A DNA stretch of 64,000 bases from Bacteroidota bacterium (GTDB lineage: Bacteria > Bacteroidota > Bacteroidia > Chitinophagales > Chitinophagaceae). The notes below the pieces were generated by a model that did no database searches, was not told where the DNA came from, and saw only the letters and a list, made by a program, of their open reading frames with translations. How positions within the stretch are numbered: position 1 is the first letter of the stretch; every line of letters starts with the position of its first letter. Positions 52,764 through 62,476 of this stretch are shown piece after piece. Position numbers and translations under genes: made by a program. Location: positions 1 through 64,000 of the forward strand of contig JAFDXP010000047.1 in NCBI GenBank assembly GCA_018267875.1. Reading direction: 5' to 3'.

Positions 52764-53741
52764 TTGAAGACGAGCAGAGCAACGCCTAATCAGGTTAACA
52801 ATACGGGATTTACTTCTATTAGTAACACGGAAGGAGCCAGACTGACAAATGCTGACGGAAGTCTCAATATGCGTAAAACAGGATTGCCGCCATGGGAGTT
52901 AATTAGTATTTATCATACGCTAATCCACATGAATCGGAGGCGATTCTTTTTGTTTATTTTTCTGTTTTATACAGTAGTAAATATTCTTTTTGCTTTTGGG
53001 TATGTATTGATTGGAGTAGAGCATTTGGAAGGTGTGTCAAACACAGGATCCGATAGCATGAGTGGTTTTTTGCAAGCTTTCTTTTTTAGCTCTCAAACTT
53101 TAACCACAGTTGGATATGGTCACATTAGTCCCATTGGCATAGCTGCAAATTCATTAGCCGCAGCCGAATCATTTTTAGGCATCCTTTCTTTTGCTTTGGT
53201 TACTGGTTTGCTTTATGGGCGATTCACTCGTCCAAAAGCATATTTAATATTTAGCCAACAAGCCGTCATTACTATGCACAAAGGCTTTCGAGCTATCATG
53301 TTTCGTTTTGCCAGCAGTAAAAACAATCACTTAACAGACGTAGAAGTACAATTAAGTCTTGCATTTCATGTTCGGGAAAATGACAAACTAACTACAAAGT
53401 TTTTTTCGTTAAAACCTGAAATGTCAAAAATCAATTCTCTAGCTTTAAGTTGGACAATTGTACATGTTATGAATGAGGAAAGCCCATTTTGGGGGATGAG
53501 TTGGGCAGAAATGCAAAATGTTCAATTTGAATTGTTGGTTTTCATAAAAGGATTTGATGATCATTTTTCAAATCAGGTTCAGCAACGTACCTCTTACACT
53601 GTGAATGATGTCATTTATGGAGCTAAGTTTTTACCCACATTTAGGCGATCAGACGATGGCAAAACAACAATTTTGGAGTTAGATAAAATTAACCAGTATG
53701 AAGTGGTGCCTTTAGTAGAAGAATTGACTGCTATTGAATGA
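52764..53741 (+). CDS. inward-rectifier (KirBac-type) potassium channel
   Basis: This 325-aa protein has an N-terminal slide-helix region (GARLTNADGSLNMRKTG, PPWELISIYHTL), outer helix M1 (RFFLFIFLFYTVVNILFAFG), a pore loop with the selectivity filter TVGYG (115-119), inner helix M2, and a cytoplasmic beta-sandwich (about 165-320) as in Kir channels. The conserved N-terminal residues lie before the first in-frame ATG (52869), so TTG 52764 is the likely start. It would conduct K+ across the inner membrane. Gating ligands are not evident. Confidence 0.93.
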   Translation: MKTSRATPNQVNNTGFTSISNTEGARLTNADGSLNMRKTGLPPWELISIYHTLIHMNRRRFFLFIFLFYTVVNILFAFGYVLIGVEHLEGVSNTGSDSMSGFLQAFFFSSQTLTTVGYGHISPIGIAANSLAAAESFLGILSFALVTGLLYGRFTRPKAYLIFSQQAVITMHKGFRAIMFRFASSKNNHLTDVEVQLSLAFHVRENDKLTTKFFSLKPEMSKINSLALSWTIVHVMNEESPFWGMSWAEMQNVQFELLVFIKGFDDHFSNQVQQRTSYTVNDVIYGAKFLPTFRRSDDGKTTILELDKINQYEVVPLVEELTAIE

Positions 53742-53819
53742 AAACGAACTTATCTAATTGAGTTTTCTTTCTTTTCCATTTATCTCTATTAACTTAGCAA
53801 ACAGTATTTCGAAGAATTC

Positions 53820-54821
53820 ATGCAAAAGAAAAAAATTGCTTTGCTTGCCGGCGGCTATTCCGGAGAATATGTGATCTCTATACAGACGGCTAATACAATT
53901 GAAAAGAATTTAGACCCGAATATTTATCAGGTTTATAAAATTGTAGTAACACGTGAAGGATGGTGGCATCAAACTCCCGAAGGAACAAAGGTGGCTGTTA
54001 ATAAAAATGATTTCAGCTTAAAAATGGGACAAGAAATTGTTCATTTTGATTGTGCCTTTATTGCCATTCATGGCACTCCGGGCGAGGATGGTAAAATTCA
54101 AGGATATCTTGACATGTTGCAAATCCCATACACTACTTGCAACTCCATAGTTTCGGCTCTTACTTTTAATAAAAGCTATTGCAATAAGGTAGTTAAGGAT
54201 TTTAAAGTAGTCAACATCGCCAATTCGGTACACCTGATCAAAGGTGAGTCATTTAATGTGGGTACTATCGTTGAACAATTAAAATTCCCTCTGTTTGTAA
54301 AACCCAATGAAAGCGGCTCCAGTCTTGGGGTAAGCAAAGTAAAGTCAGTTGCTGAATTATTGCCGGCTATTGAAAAAGCTTTTTCCGAAGACAACCAAGT
54401 GTTGATTGAAGAATTTATAGAAGGCAGGGAATTAACGATTGGAGTTTATAGAATAAATGGAAGATTGAATACCTTGCCTCCTACGGAAATAGTCAGTAAA
54501 AATGAGTTCTTCGATTATGAGGCAAAATATACTCCCGGTATGACTAATGAAATTACACCGGCACTTATTTCTGATGATATTCATGAAAAACTAAGCAACA
54601 CAGCTGGATATATTTATCGCCATTTGAACTGTAGGGGCGTAGTGCGAATGGATTTTATTCTTCAAAAGGAAACCAACAAACTGTTTTTCTTGGAAGTGAA
54701 TACAATGCCCGGACAAAGTGAAAATAGCATTGTGCCACAACAGGTTCTTGCCGCCGGACAAACTTTAATTGACTTTTATGGGGCACTTGTGGAAGATTGT
54801 TTAAAAACAAGTTTGTCCTAA
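53820..54821 (+). CDS. ddl: D-alanine--D-alanine ligase
   Basis: Ddl joins two D-alanines for the peptidoglycan stem peptide. The 333-aa ATP-grasp enzyme shows KIALLAGGYSGEYVIS, the region IHGTPGEDGKIQGYLDML, PNESGSSLGVSKV, EEFIEGRELTIGVY and the metal-binding FLEVNTMPGQSENS. GxPxTTxN is represented by IPYTTCNS. A PASTA protein and a T9SS cargo gene follow on the same strand. Confidence 0.95.
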   Translation: MQKKKIALLAGGYSGEYVISIQTANTIEKNLDPNIYQVYKIVVTREGWWHQTPEGTKVAVNKNDFSLKMGQEIVHFDCAFIAIHGTPGEDGKIQGYLDMLQIPYTTCNSIVSALTFNKSYCNKVVKDFKVVNIANSVHLIKGESFNVGTIVEQLKFPLFVKPNESGSSLGVSKVKSVAELLPAIEKAFSEDNQVLIEEFIEGRELTIGVYRINGRLNTLPPTEIVSKNEFFDYEAKYTPGMTNEITPALISDDIHEKLSNTAGYIYRHLNCRGVVRMDFILQKETNKLFFLEVNTMPGQSENSIVPQQVLAAGQTLIDFYGALVEDCLKTSLS

Positions 54822-54854
54822 ACTAATTACATTACATCTTTGCCGTTTTGGCTT

Positions 54855-55688
54855 ATGGCTCAGGGACTGAAAAAATCATTTCTATTTAACTTTCTCGCAG
54901 TAGTTATACTCTGCGCAATACTCTATTTTTTATTTTTTGCCAGTTTGGGTATCATTACACAACATGGACATGAGTCAAAAGTGCCCAAATTAGTTGGAAA
55001 AAATCTAAAAGAAGCTCTTGCTATTTTAGAAAAACTAGGCTTTGAGGTAGATGTAGATTCATCTTATGAACCAGATAAAAAACCCTTTGTTATATTGGCA
55101 CAAATGCCTGATGTTAATGCAACGGTGAAAGTTGGGCGATCTATCTTTTTGACCGTAAACAAAGCGGAACCCCCGATGACACCCATGCCTAAGCTTACCG
55201 ATCTTTCCTATCGAAGTGCAGTGTTAATTTTAAATAGTAGTCGTTTAGTTTTGGGTGATACTTTGCATCGTCCAGACTTTGCCAAAGGCACAGTACTCGA
55301 CATGATTTTCAAGGGCAAACCAATAAGGGCTGGAGATATGGTGCCACAAGGCAGTAAAATAGATTTGGTAATTGGAGAAGGCTTTGGAAATGTAGAATCA
55401 AATGTACCCGATGTCATTGGCATGAGTGCCGATGAAGGAATAGCCATTCTCAATGGAAACGGACTTACCGTAACCACAATTTGGGATGGTGCTATTGTTG
55501 ATTCTGCCAGTGCCATTATTTACAATCAAACTCCCGCTCCCTTCAATGAATTAGATGTTCCAAACAGAATTAAAGAAGGTGATGTGATTGACATTCGCAT
55601 CAAGCAAGATCCTACCAGTGATGAAATGGAAAACAATAGAAGACCGGCTAACAGCGTTATACCTCCGGCAACACCGCCCACACCATGA
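54855..55688 (+). CDS. membrane-anchored PASTA-domain protein
   Basis: ATG 54855 (MAQGLKKSFLF) is chosen over TTG 54840. The protein of about 277 aa has one membrane helix (residues 12-38) and three periplasmic PASTA domains (about 47-112, 114-182, 190-255), recognisable by VPKLVGKNLKEALAILEKLG and VPDVIGMSADEGIAIL, then a Pro-rich tail. PASTA domains bind peptidoglycan or lipid II fragments. No Ser/Thr kinase or PBP domain is attached. It follows ddl by 33 bp and overlaps the next gene by 4 bp, which supports a cell-wall role. Confidence 0.9.
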   Translation: MAQGLKKSFLFNFLAVVILCAILYFLFFASLGIITQHGHESKVPKLVGKNLKEALAILEKLGFEVDVDSSYEPDKKPFVILAQMPDVNATVKVGRSIFLTVNKAEPPMTPMPKLTDLSYRSAVLILNSSRLVLGDTLHRPDFAKGTVLDMIFKGKPIRAGDMVPQGSKIDLVIGEGFGNVESNVPDVIGMSADEGIAILNGNGLTVTTIWDGAIVDSASAIIYNQTPAPFNELDVPNRIKEGDVIDIRIKQDPTSDEMENNRRPANSVIPPATPPTP

Positions 55689-57526
55689 AGATAAGAATTT
55701 TATTTGTTTTCCTTTTTTTTGCTCACCTTCATTCTTTACAGGCTCAAGAATTTGTTGCCCCATTAAATTATAATCCTTGGGTTAAAATGAAAGTAGCAAC
55801 GCTGCCTGTTAAAAAAACTACCACATTAACACTTCCTTTCTTTGATGATTTTACCGGCTATGATCCCATTCCGGATAATTCCAAATGGATGGATCGCTCC
55901 ACTTACATAAATAATACAATGGGCTGGAATCCGATAAGTCGTGGTGTCGTTACTTTCGATGCTTTGAATGCACAAGGAGCACCCTATGATTCCATTAATC
56001 CATTTCATTTACTTTATGCTGACAGCTTGACTTCGCTGCCAATTGACCTAAGTATAAATACCCCTGGCGATAGTATTTATTTAAGTTTCTTTTTTCAACC
56101 TCAAGGTAATGGATTTGCACCCGATAGACCGGATTCGTTGATGCTCTATTTTAAAAATTCAACAGATAAATGGATTAAGGTTTGGGCAACTACCGATAGC
56201 ACCTTGCGACCTTTTAAGCAAGTCATGATTGGAGTTACGGACAATTCCTTTTTTCATGCCGGTTTTCAATTTCGATTTGTCAACAAAGCAAGCATAAACC
56301 TTAACGATGACATTTGGAATGTAGATTATGTGCGTATGAATGCCGGCAGAAATATCAACGATACAGCTATTAACGATATTACAACCACAATACAGCCAAC
56401 TAATTTATTGAATGACCTTACCTCGATGCCGTATCGTCATTTTAAAGCTAATACAAACAAAGAATTAGCAACGCAACATAGTTTCTGGGGAATGAATTGG
56501 TTTAATACACAACAATCTGTTGTGTATGGTTATCAAGCTCGAGAAGCTAATTCAAATACTGTTTTGTTTTCCGGAACAACAAATAATGGATCTCTGGGCT
56601 CTTACGCTTCCAACCAATATACATTTCCTACCTATTCACCCAATTATACTTCAGGAAACCCTTACCAGCGCGTAGTCTTTGAAAATAAATACTTTTTGGG
56701 AAACCCAGCAACTTCCGATCCCAAAATCAACGACACTATTATTTTTCAGCAAATTTTTGATAACTATTTGGCTTATGATGATGGAACCGCTGAAAAGAGT
56801 TATTTCCTAAAACAATTTGCCACCTTGCCCGCTAAAACAGCTATTGAATTTCACTTGAATCAGCCTGATACTCTTCGTGGAATTGCCATTTATTTTGGCA
56901 GACAAGTTCCTATGGCTTTCAGTAAATTTTTTGATGTAACGGTATATGGAGATATAGCTGTAAACGGTGGTTCTAATAATATTCTTTACACAAACCCTGC
57001 TTCATTTTTGCCAGGATATGTTGACACCATTAATCACTTTTGGAATTATCGTTTTGATACACTAGTTGCCTTACCTGCCGGAACTTTTTATGTTGGCACT
57101 ACTCAGCCAGCACAAAGTGGAAGTGATAGTTTATATTTTGGGTTAGATGTAAATAGGGTAGGCGGAAATCACCTTTATGTGGACTATCAAGGCTTTTGGC
57201 AGCCGAGTGTTGTGCAAGGTGCTTTGATGATTCGCCCTTTATTAGGTCAGCCCATTATAGGTACAGAAGTGCAAAAAATAGTTTCAGCTAAACAAATTGA
57301 TTGGTCAGTTTTTCCCAATCCATCAAACCAAATAATTCAATTTGCTCTTCCTTCAAGCCAAAACTATTCCATGCAGATTTTAGATTTGCAAGGCAGAACA
57401 TTAATAACCCAAAAAGTGCAAAATGGAGAAAGGGTTGACATATCAAAACTTGCGCCGGGCATGTATTTCACACGATTGTTAGATAATGAGCAAAATTCGG
57501 AACCAAAGAAAATTATAAAATATTGA
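55685..57526 (+). CDS. T9SS type A sorting-domain secreted protein
   Basis: The 613-aa protein has a signal peptide (KIRILFVFLFFAHLHSLQAQ). Its large body has a jelly-roll-like character (LPFFDDFTGYDPIPDNSKW, YLSFFFQPQG). It ends with a C-terminal sorting domain from about 545: WSVFPNPSNQIIQF, MQILDLQGRTLI and LAPGMYFTRL. Such proteins are exported by the type IX system and attached to the surface or released. The catalytic or binding role is unknown. Its ATG overlaps the PASTA gene stop by 4 bp. Confidence 0.9.
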   Translation: MKIRILFVFLFFAHLHSLQAQEFVAPLNYNPWVKMKVATLPVKKTTTLTLPFFDDFTGYDPIPDNSKWMDRSTYINNTMGWNPISRGVVTFDALNAQGAPYDSINPFHLLYADSLTSLPIDLSINTPGDSIYLSFFFQPQGNGFAPDRPDSLMLYFKNSTDKWIKVWATTDSTLRPFKQVMIGVTDNSFFHAGFQFRFVNKASINLNDDIWNVDYVRMNAGRNINDTAINDITTTIQPTNLLNDLTSMPYRHFKANTNKELATQHSFWGMNWFNTQQSVVYGYQAREANSNTVLFSGTTNNGSLGSYASNQYTFPTYSPNYTSGNPYQRVVFENKYFLGNPATSDPKINDTIIFQQIFDNYLAYDDGTAEKSYFLKQFATLPAKTAIEFHLNQPDTLRGIAIYFGRQVPMAFSKFFDVTVYGDIAVNGGSNNILYTNPASFLPGYVDTINHFWNYRFDTLVALPAGTFYVGTTQPAQSGSDSLYFGLDVNRVGGNHLYVDYQGFWQPSVVQGALMIRPLLGQPIIGTEVQKIVSAKQIDWSVFPNPSNQIIQFALPSSQNYSMQILDLQGRTLITQKVQNGERVDISKLAPGMYFTRLLDNEQNSEPKKIIKY

Positions 57527-57529
57527 AAG

Positions 57530-57847
57530 ATGCAAACCATAACTGTTGAAGAACTAAAATCAAGAATGGATGCCGGCGAAAAGCTAAATGTAATTGATGT
57601 TCGCGAACCAGATGAACATGCTCAGTTCAATATTGGCGGGAAATTGTTGCCGCTTGGTCAAATTATGTCTATGCAAGTAGATGGACTAAATGGCTTAGAA
57701 GACCAGGAATTAATTGTGTATTGTCGGTCTGGAAATCGTAGTGCACAAGCGTGTTTGTTTTTAGAAACAATGGGTTTTAAGCATTGTATCAATCTGATGG
57801 GAGGAATGAATGCTTGGGAAGACCAATTTGGACATAAAAATGCCTAA
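57530..57847 (+). CDS. rhodanese-domain protein
   Basis: A 105-aa single-domain rhodanese with VIDVREPDEHAQFNIGG and the active loop CRSGNRS (C65). It begins 3 bp after the T9SS cargo stop and precedes a protein of unknown function. It differs from the two rhodaneses at 38515-39088 in having an Arg after the catalytic Cys and no paired CC. Confidence 0.9.
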   Translation: MQTITVEELKSRMDAGEKLNVIDVREPDEHAQFNIGGKLLPLGQIMSMQVDGLNGLEDQELIVYCRSGNRSAQACLFLETMGFKHCINLMGGMNAWEDQFGHKNA

Positions 57848-57890
57848 TGATTCGTGTCTATTTTTTAGCCTGATTGAATTTCATTAAAAG

Positions 57891-58472
57891 ATGCACGAAA
57901 TAGAACCATACTTTAACTGGAGCCATTTATATAATGCAGCTGAAGACGAACGATCACCTTTTTATGGAAATGAACATAGTGAGTTTGAGTTTTCCAACAC
58001 TATTTACAACTACTATATTCATCCACAATGGGATGAATTTGGAAGTCGAACGCTTTATTTGAAAATTCTTTTTGCCGATTATGATCTCAATTTTGCCATC
58101 ATTGAATTGATTGGCGAATGGAATGATGCCATTGAAAACGACATCATGCAACTCAAACGATCCGTAATTGACTTGTTAATTTCAGAAGGCATTTTTAAGT
58201 TTATTCTTATTTCTGAGAATGTACTCAATTTTCATAGCAGCGATTCAGAATATTATGAAGAATGGTATGAAGATATTAAGGATGAAGGTGGTTGGATTGT
58301 AGCCATCAATATGCCCGAACATACCCAACATGATTTTCAAAAAATGCATTTAGATCGCTATATACATTTCGTTCAAAACGATAATTGGCGCACCTTTCAG
58401 CCTCTTCATTTTTTTCAGGTAATAGATAATTCCTTGCTGAGAATTGATTCAGGAAACGATAAGATAAATTAA
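57891..58472 (+). CDS. hypothetical acidic cytoplasmic protein
   Basis: This 193-aa protein is rich in Asp, Glu and aromatic residues, without a signal peptide or membrane helix. It opens with EIEPYFNWSHLYNAAEDERSPFYG and contains YYIHPQWDEFGSRTLYLKIL and LISENVLNFHSSDSEYYEEWYEDI. The composition and length look like a real, folded protein, and I have an impression of a Bacteroidota-conserved family, but I cannot name it. It lies 43 bp after the rhodanese gene and before the sdh operon. Confidence 0.75.
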   Translation: MHEIEPYFNWSHLYNAAEDERSPFYGNEHSEFEFSNTIYNYYIHPQWDEFGSRTLYLKILFADYDLNFAIIELIGEWNDAIENDIMQLKRSVIDLLISEGIFKFILISENVLNFHSSDSEYYEEWYEDIKDEGGWIVAINMPEHTQHDFQKMHLDRYIHFVQNDNWRTFQPLHFFQVIDNSLLRIDSGNDKIN

Positions 58473-58530
58473 ATGTACAACAAGGAAAGAAAGTTACTTG
58501 CAAGTCATTTTCTTTTTAAAACTCACGAAT

Positions 58531-58538
58531 TATATTTG
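58531..58538 (+). promoter_or_regulatory. possible -7 element (TATATTTG) of sdhCAB
   Basis: TATATTTG matches TAnnTTTG, 64 bp before the sdhC ATG. About 20 bp upstream there is TTTTC, one base off the usual TTTTG. It is the best candidate for the operon start. Confidence 0.45.
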
Positions 58539-58602
58539 CAAGGTCGTTCAGACACGATCGAATTGTCATAAAAGCGTCTGAAAAAAAACCAACTGCATAA
58601 CA

Positions 58603-59289
58603 ATGAATTGGAAACACTACTTCACCACTTCTGTAGGACGAAAATTAGTAATGGGCTTCACCGGATTATTTCTCGTTCTTTTTTTACTAGTACACTGCTA
58701 CGTTAATTCCATGATTTTCATAAGTCGAAATGCCTTTAATGCAGCGGCTGATTTTATGGGAACAACAGTTGCTATCCGAATTATGGAGATTGGGCTTTTT
58801 GCCGGCATTATCCTCCACATCATTCAAGGATTGATGTTGGCTCGCATGAACAAGGCTAAACGTTCAATAGGATATGCTACTAACACGACCAATACCAAAC
58901 AAGTTCCTTGGTATAGTCGTTCTATGACCTTGCTGGGAACCTTAGTGATGTTGTTTTTAATCATGCACATCAGTCATTTTTGGGTTCCTTCACGCATTAC
59001 GCATGATTTGAACGCTACCAAATTACCCAATGGGGTAGAGACCCATGATTTGTTTCAAAAAATGCTTGATGTTTTTCAGTCTCCGATAGTAGTTGTTCTA
59101 TACTTAATAGGCGTTGCTTCTTTGGCTTTCCACCTATTTCATGGTTTTTTTAGTGCTTGCCAAACAATGGGGCTTACCAGTCATAAATACAAGAACTTTT
59201 TAAAAGGGTTCGGAATCGTTTTTTCGGTAATTGTTTGTTTGCTTTTTGCTGCCATGCCTATATCCATGTACATGGGGTGGGTAGCTTAA
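58603..59289 (+). CDS. sdhC: succinate dehydrogenase cytochrome b subunit
   Basis: The 228-aa single membrane anchor has five helices, the B. subtilis/Wolinella type that binds two hemes b and reacts with menaquinone. Candidate heme ligands are the histidines in LVHCYVN, GIILHIIQG, LIMHISHFW and AFHLFHGFF. It precedes sdhA and sdhB on the same strand, forming complex II of the respiratory chain. Confidence 0.94.
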   Translation: MNWKHYFTTSVGRKLVMGFTGLFLVLFLLVHCYVNSMIFISRNAFNAAADFMGTTVAIRIMEIGLFAGIILHIIQGLMLARMNKAKRSIGYATNTTNTKQVPWYSRSMTLLGTLVMLFLIMHISHFWVPSRITHDLNATKLPNGVETHDLFQKMLDVFQSPIVVVLYLIGVASLAFHLFHGFFSACQTMGLTSHKYKNFLKGFGIVFSVIVCLLFAAMPISMYMGWVA

Positions 59290-59355
59290 AATGGTAGCTA
59301 CATCAAAGTTTTAAGCTTCTGTATCGTTTCTTAAACATTAAACTTCCTTCTGAAA

Positions 59356-61332
59356 ATGCCACTTAATTCTAAAATACCTCAAGGCGAACTTTCCCAAAAG
59401 TGGACCACTTATAAATCAACTTGCAAATTGGTTAATCCGGCAAATAAACGCCAATTAGAAGTGATTGTTATCGGCACCGGTTTGGCAGGTGCATCTGCTG
59501 CTGCCAGCCTTGGTGAAATGGGTTATAAGGTAAAAACATTTTGCTTTCAAGATAGTCCGCGTCGTGCACACTCTATTGCCGCACAAGGTGGCATCAACGC
59601 AGCCAAAAATTATCAAAATGATGGCGACAGTACATACCGATTGTTTTATGATACGGTAAAAGGTGGTGACTATCGTTCTAGAGAAGGGAACGTGTATCGT
59701 TTGGCAGAAGTAAGTGCTAACATTATTGATCAATGCGTGGCTCAAGGTGTGCCATTTGCTCGTGAATATGGCGGCTTACTCAGCAACCGTTCTTTTGGCG
59801 GTGTGCAAGTACAGCGCACTTTCTATGCTGCCGGTCAAACCGGACAACAGTTGTTGATAGGAGCTTATCAAGCATTAGAGCGTCAGGTTGCACTTGGTAA
59901 TGTAACCCAGTATTCTCGTCACGAAATGTTAGAAGTTGTAATTATTGACGGAAAAGCAAGAGGTGTCATTGTTCGCAACTTAGTAACTGGTGAATTAGAA
60001 CGTCATTTTGGTCATGCAGTATTGCTTTGTTCTGGTGGTTATGGAAATGTTTTCTACTTGTCAACAAACGCAATGGGCAGCAATGTTACAGCTGCATGGA
60101 AAGCTCATAAAAGCGGTGCTTTTTTCGGAAACCCTTGTTTCACACAAATTCACCCTACATGTATTCCCGTTAGTGGAGACCATCAATCTAAATTAACATT
60201 GATGTCTGAATCCCTTAGAAATGACGGAAGAATATGGGTTCCTAAAAAACAAGGTGATACACGAAAGCCCAATGAAATTCCGGTTGAAGAACGTGATTAT
60301 TATTTAGAAAGAAGGTATCCTGCATTTGGAAACTTAGTGCCGCGTGATGTAGCAAGCCGTGCGGCAAAAGAACGATGTGATGCAGGTTATGGTGTAGGTT
60401 CCAGTCGTCAAGCAGTATATCTTGATTTTGCTTCAGCTATTGAAAGATATGGAAAAATTGAAGCCGGAAAACATGGAAATCACAATCCGGATGCAGAAAC
60501 CGTTCGTCAATTGGGCGAAGAAGTGGTGAAAGAAAAGTATGGTAATCTTTTTGAAATGTATGAAAAGATTACCGGCGAAGATCCTTATAAAATTCCTATG
60601 CGTATTTATCCGGCTGTGCACTATACAATGGGCGGACTTTGGGTTGATTATGAACTTATGACCACAGTACCCGGACTTTATGCTTTAGGTGAAGCAAACT
60701 TTAGCGATCATGGTGCAAACCGTCTTGGGGCGTCTGCTTTGATGCAAGGATTGGCAGATGGTTATTTCGTTATTCCTTACACTTTAGGAAATTATTTAGC
60801 GGATGACATTCGTACAAAGGCAATTCCTACAACGCATGAAGCATTTGAAGCTGCTGAAAAGAAGGTCAAAGAGCGCATAGAAACGATGATGAACATTAAG
60901 GGAAGTGAAAGCGTTGAAAGTTTTCATAAACGCTTAGGAAAAATCATGTGGGACAAATGTGGAATGGCTCGTAATGCAAAAGGATTGGCTGAAGCAATTG
61001 AAGAAATAAAAGCTTTACGCAAAGAATTTTGGGCTAATGTGCGTATCCCTGGCGAAATCAAGGAATATAACCCAGAATTGGATAAAGCAGGCAGGGTAGC
61101 CGACTTTTTAGAATTGGGCGAGCTGATGTGTAAAGATGCGCTATATCGTTCAGAAAGTTGTGGTGGACACTTCCGTGAAGAGTCTCAAACAGAAGAGGGC
61201 GAAGCATTACGTAAAGATGATGAATTTACTTTGGTAGCTGCCTGGGAATACAAAGGCGATAGCAACTTTGAACTTCATAAAGAGGACTTGAACTATGAAG
61301 TCATGCACTTAACACAAAGAAGTTATAAATAG
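59356..61332 (+). CDS. sdhA: succinate dehydrogenase/fumarate reductase flavoprotein subunit
   Basis: SdhA oxidises succinate at a covalently bound FAD. The 658-aa protein shows the dinucleotide fold [21 protein letters not shown], the FAD-linking [14 protein letters not shown], the substrate region [27 protein letters not shown], and the C-terminal [12 protein letters not shown] and [10 protein letters not shown]. The gene lies 66 bp after sdhC. An unusually long 141-bp spacer separates it from sdhB. Confidence 0.96.
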   Translation: MPLNSKIPQGELSQKWTTYKSTCKLVNPANKRQLEVIVIGTGLAGASAAASLGEMGYKVKTFCFQDSPRRAHSIAAQGGINAAKNYQNDGDSTYRLFYDTVKGGDYRSREGNVYRLAEVSANIIDQCVAQGVPFAREYGGLLSNRSFGGVQVQRTFYAAGQTGQQLLIGAYQALERQVALGNVTQYSRHEMLEVVIIDGKARGVIVRNLVTGELERHFGHAVLLCSGGYGNVFYLSTNAMGSNVTAAWKAHKSGAFFGNPCFTQIHPTCIPVSGDHQSKLTLMSESLRNDGRIWVPKKQGDTRKPNEIPVEERDYYLERRYPAFGNLVPRDVASRAAKERCDAGYGVGSSRQAVYLDFASAIERYGKIEAGKHGNHNPDAETVRQLGEEVVKEKYGNLFEMYEKITGEDPYKIPMRIYPAVHYTMGGLWVDYELMTTVPGLYALGEANFSDHGANRLGASALMQGLADGYFVIPYTLGNYLADDIRTKAIPTTHEAFEAAEKKVKERIETMMNIKGSESVESFHKRLGKIMWDKCGMARNAKGLAEAIEEIKALRKEFWANVRIPGEIKEYNPELDKAGRVADFLELGELMCKDALYRSESCGGHFREESQTEEGEALRKDDEFTLVAAWEYKGDSNFELHKEDLNYEVMHLTQRSYK

Positions 61333-61473
61333 AGTAGAAATGAATAGTCGCTCAAAATTTATTTCAAAGAATTTTGAATGAAATTCTAACTATTGATTTG
61401 ATAATACTTTTTTGTAGAGAAAAATTTTTATCGTAACAATTATTACTTATACCGAGAATATAAAATATTAGTC

Positions 61474-62247
61474 ATGGAGCATTATAGCATGAACCTCACC
61501 CTAAAAGTGTGGAAGCAAAAAAATACCAAAACAAAGGGTCATTTTGAAACATTCCAAGTGAAAAATATTTCTTCTGAAATGTCATTTCTTGAAATGTTTG
61601 ATGTTTTGAATGAACAACTTATTGCTGAGGGAAAAGAACCCATAGCCTTCGATCATGATTGCAGAGAAGGTATTTGCGGTATGTGCTCCATGTATATCAA
61701 TGGTCGCGCACACGGACCATGGCATCACACAACTACTTGCCAACTTCACATGCGCGAATACAAAGACGGTGACACCATTGTCGTAGAGCCTTGGCGTGCC
61801 AATGCTTTTCCTGTAATTAAGGATTTAGTAGTGGACAGACAAGCCTTTGATCGCATTATTCAAGCAGGTGGCTATATTTCAGCCAATACCGGAAATGCCG
61901 TAGATGCAAATTCTATTCCAATTGAAAAACATAAAGCGGATGAAGCCTTTGCTGCGGCAGCTTGCATCGGTTGCGGTGCTTGTGTGGCCGCTTGCCCAAA
62001 TGCATCAGCTATGCTGTTCTTATCAGCTAAAGCTTCCCATCTTGCACTCTTGCCACAAGGAGACCCCGAAAGGAAAATTCGTGCGGTCAATATGGTGGAA
62101 CAAATGGACAAAGAAGGCTTTGGAAGTTGTAGTAATATCGGACTTTGTGAAGCATCTTGCCCCAAAGGCATTAGCCTCGAAAATATAGCTCGCTTAAACC
62201 GTGAATATTTGGGAGCTGTTTTTGGTGAAGGAGGCGACAATGCTTAA
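61474..62247 (+). CDS. sdhB: succinate dehydrogenase iron-sulfur subunit
   Basis: The 257-aa electron-transfer subunit has a [2Fe-2S] ferredoxin domain ([11 protein letters not shown] ... CQLHM) and a C-terminal domain with [13 protein letters not shown] and [14 protein letters not shown], which ligate the [4Fe-4S] and [3Fe-4S] clusters. ATG 61474 or the second Met at 61489 could be the start. It completes the sdhCAB operon. Confidence 0.96.
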   Translation: MEHYSMNLTLKVWKQKNTKTKGHFETFQVKNISSEMSFLEMFDVLNEQLIAEGKEPIAFDHDCREGICGMCSMYINGRAHGPWHHTTTCQLHMREYKDGDTIVVEPWRANAFPVIKDLVVDRQAFDRIIQAGGYISANTGNAVDANSIPIEKHKADEAFAAAACIGCGACVAACPNASAMLFLSAKASHLALLPQGDPERKIRAVNMVEQMDKEGFGSCSNIGLCEASCPKGISLENIARLNREYLGAVFGEGGDNA

Positions 62248-62476
62248 TCAATACACACTCATTTGTGTTCCTAATTTGCAAGTTGTGTTTACACCTCAGG
62301 CATAGTTAGATTACTTGACCAATTTTGACCACGATAATGAATAGGGTTAGGCTTTTATATTATAGCTGAAATCTTACTAAGATTAGTAACTTTTTTTCTT
62401 CCAAACTCGCGAAACACAAAATTCCGTTCATCAATACAATACAAATATATTTCAGCCTAAAATTTGCAGTTTGTTG

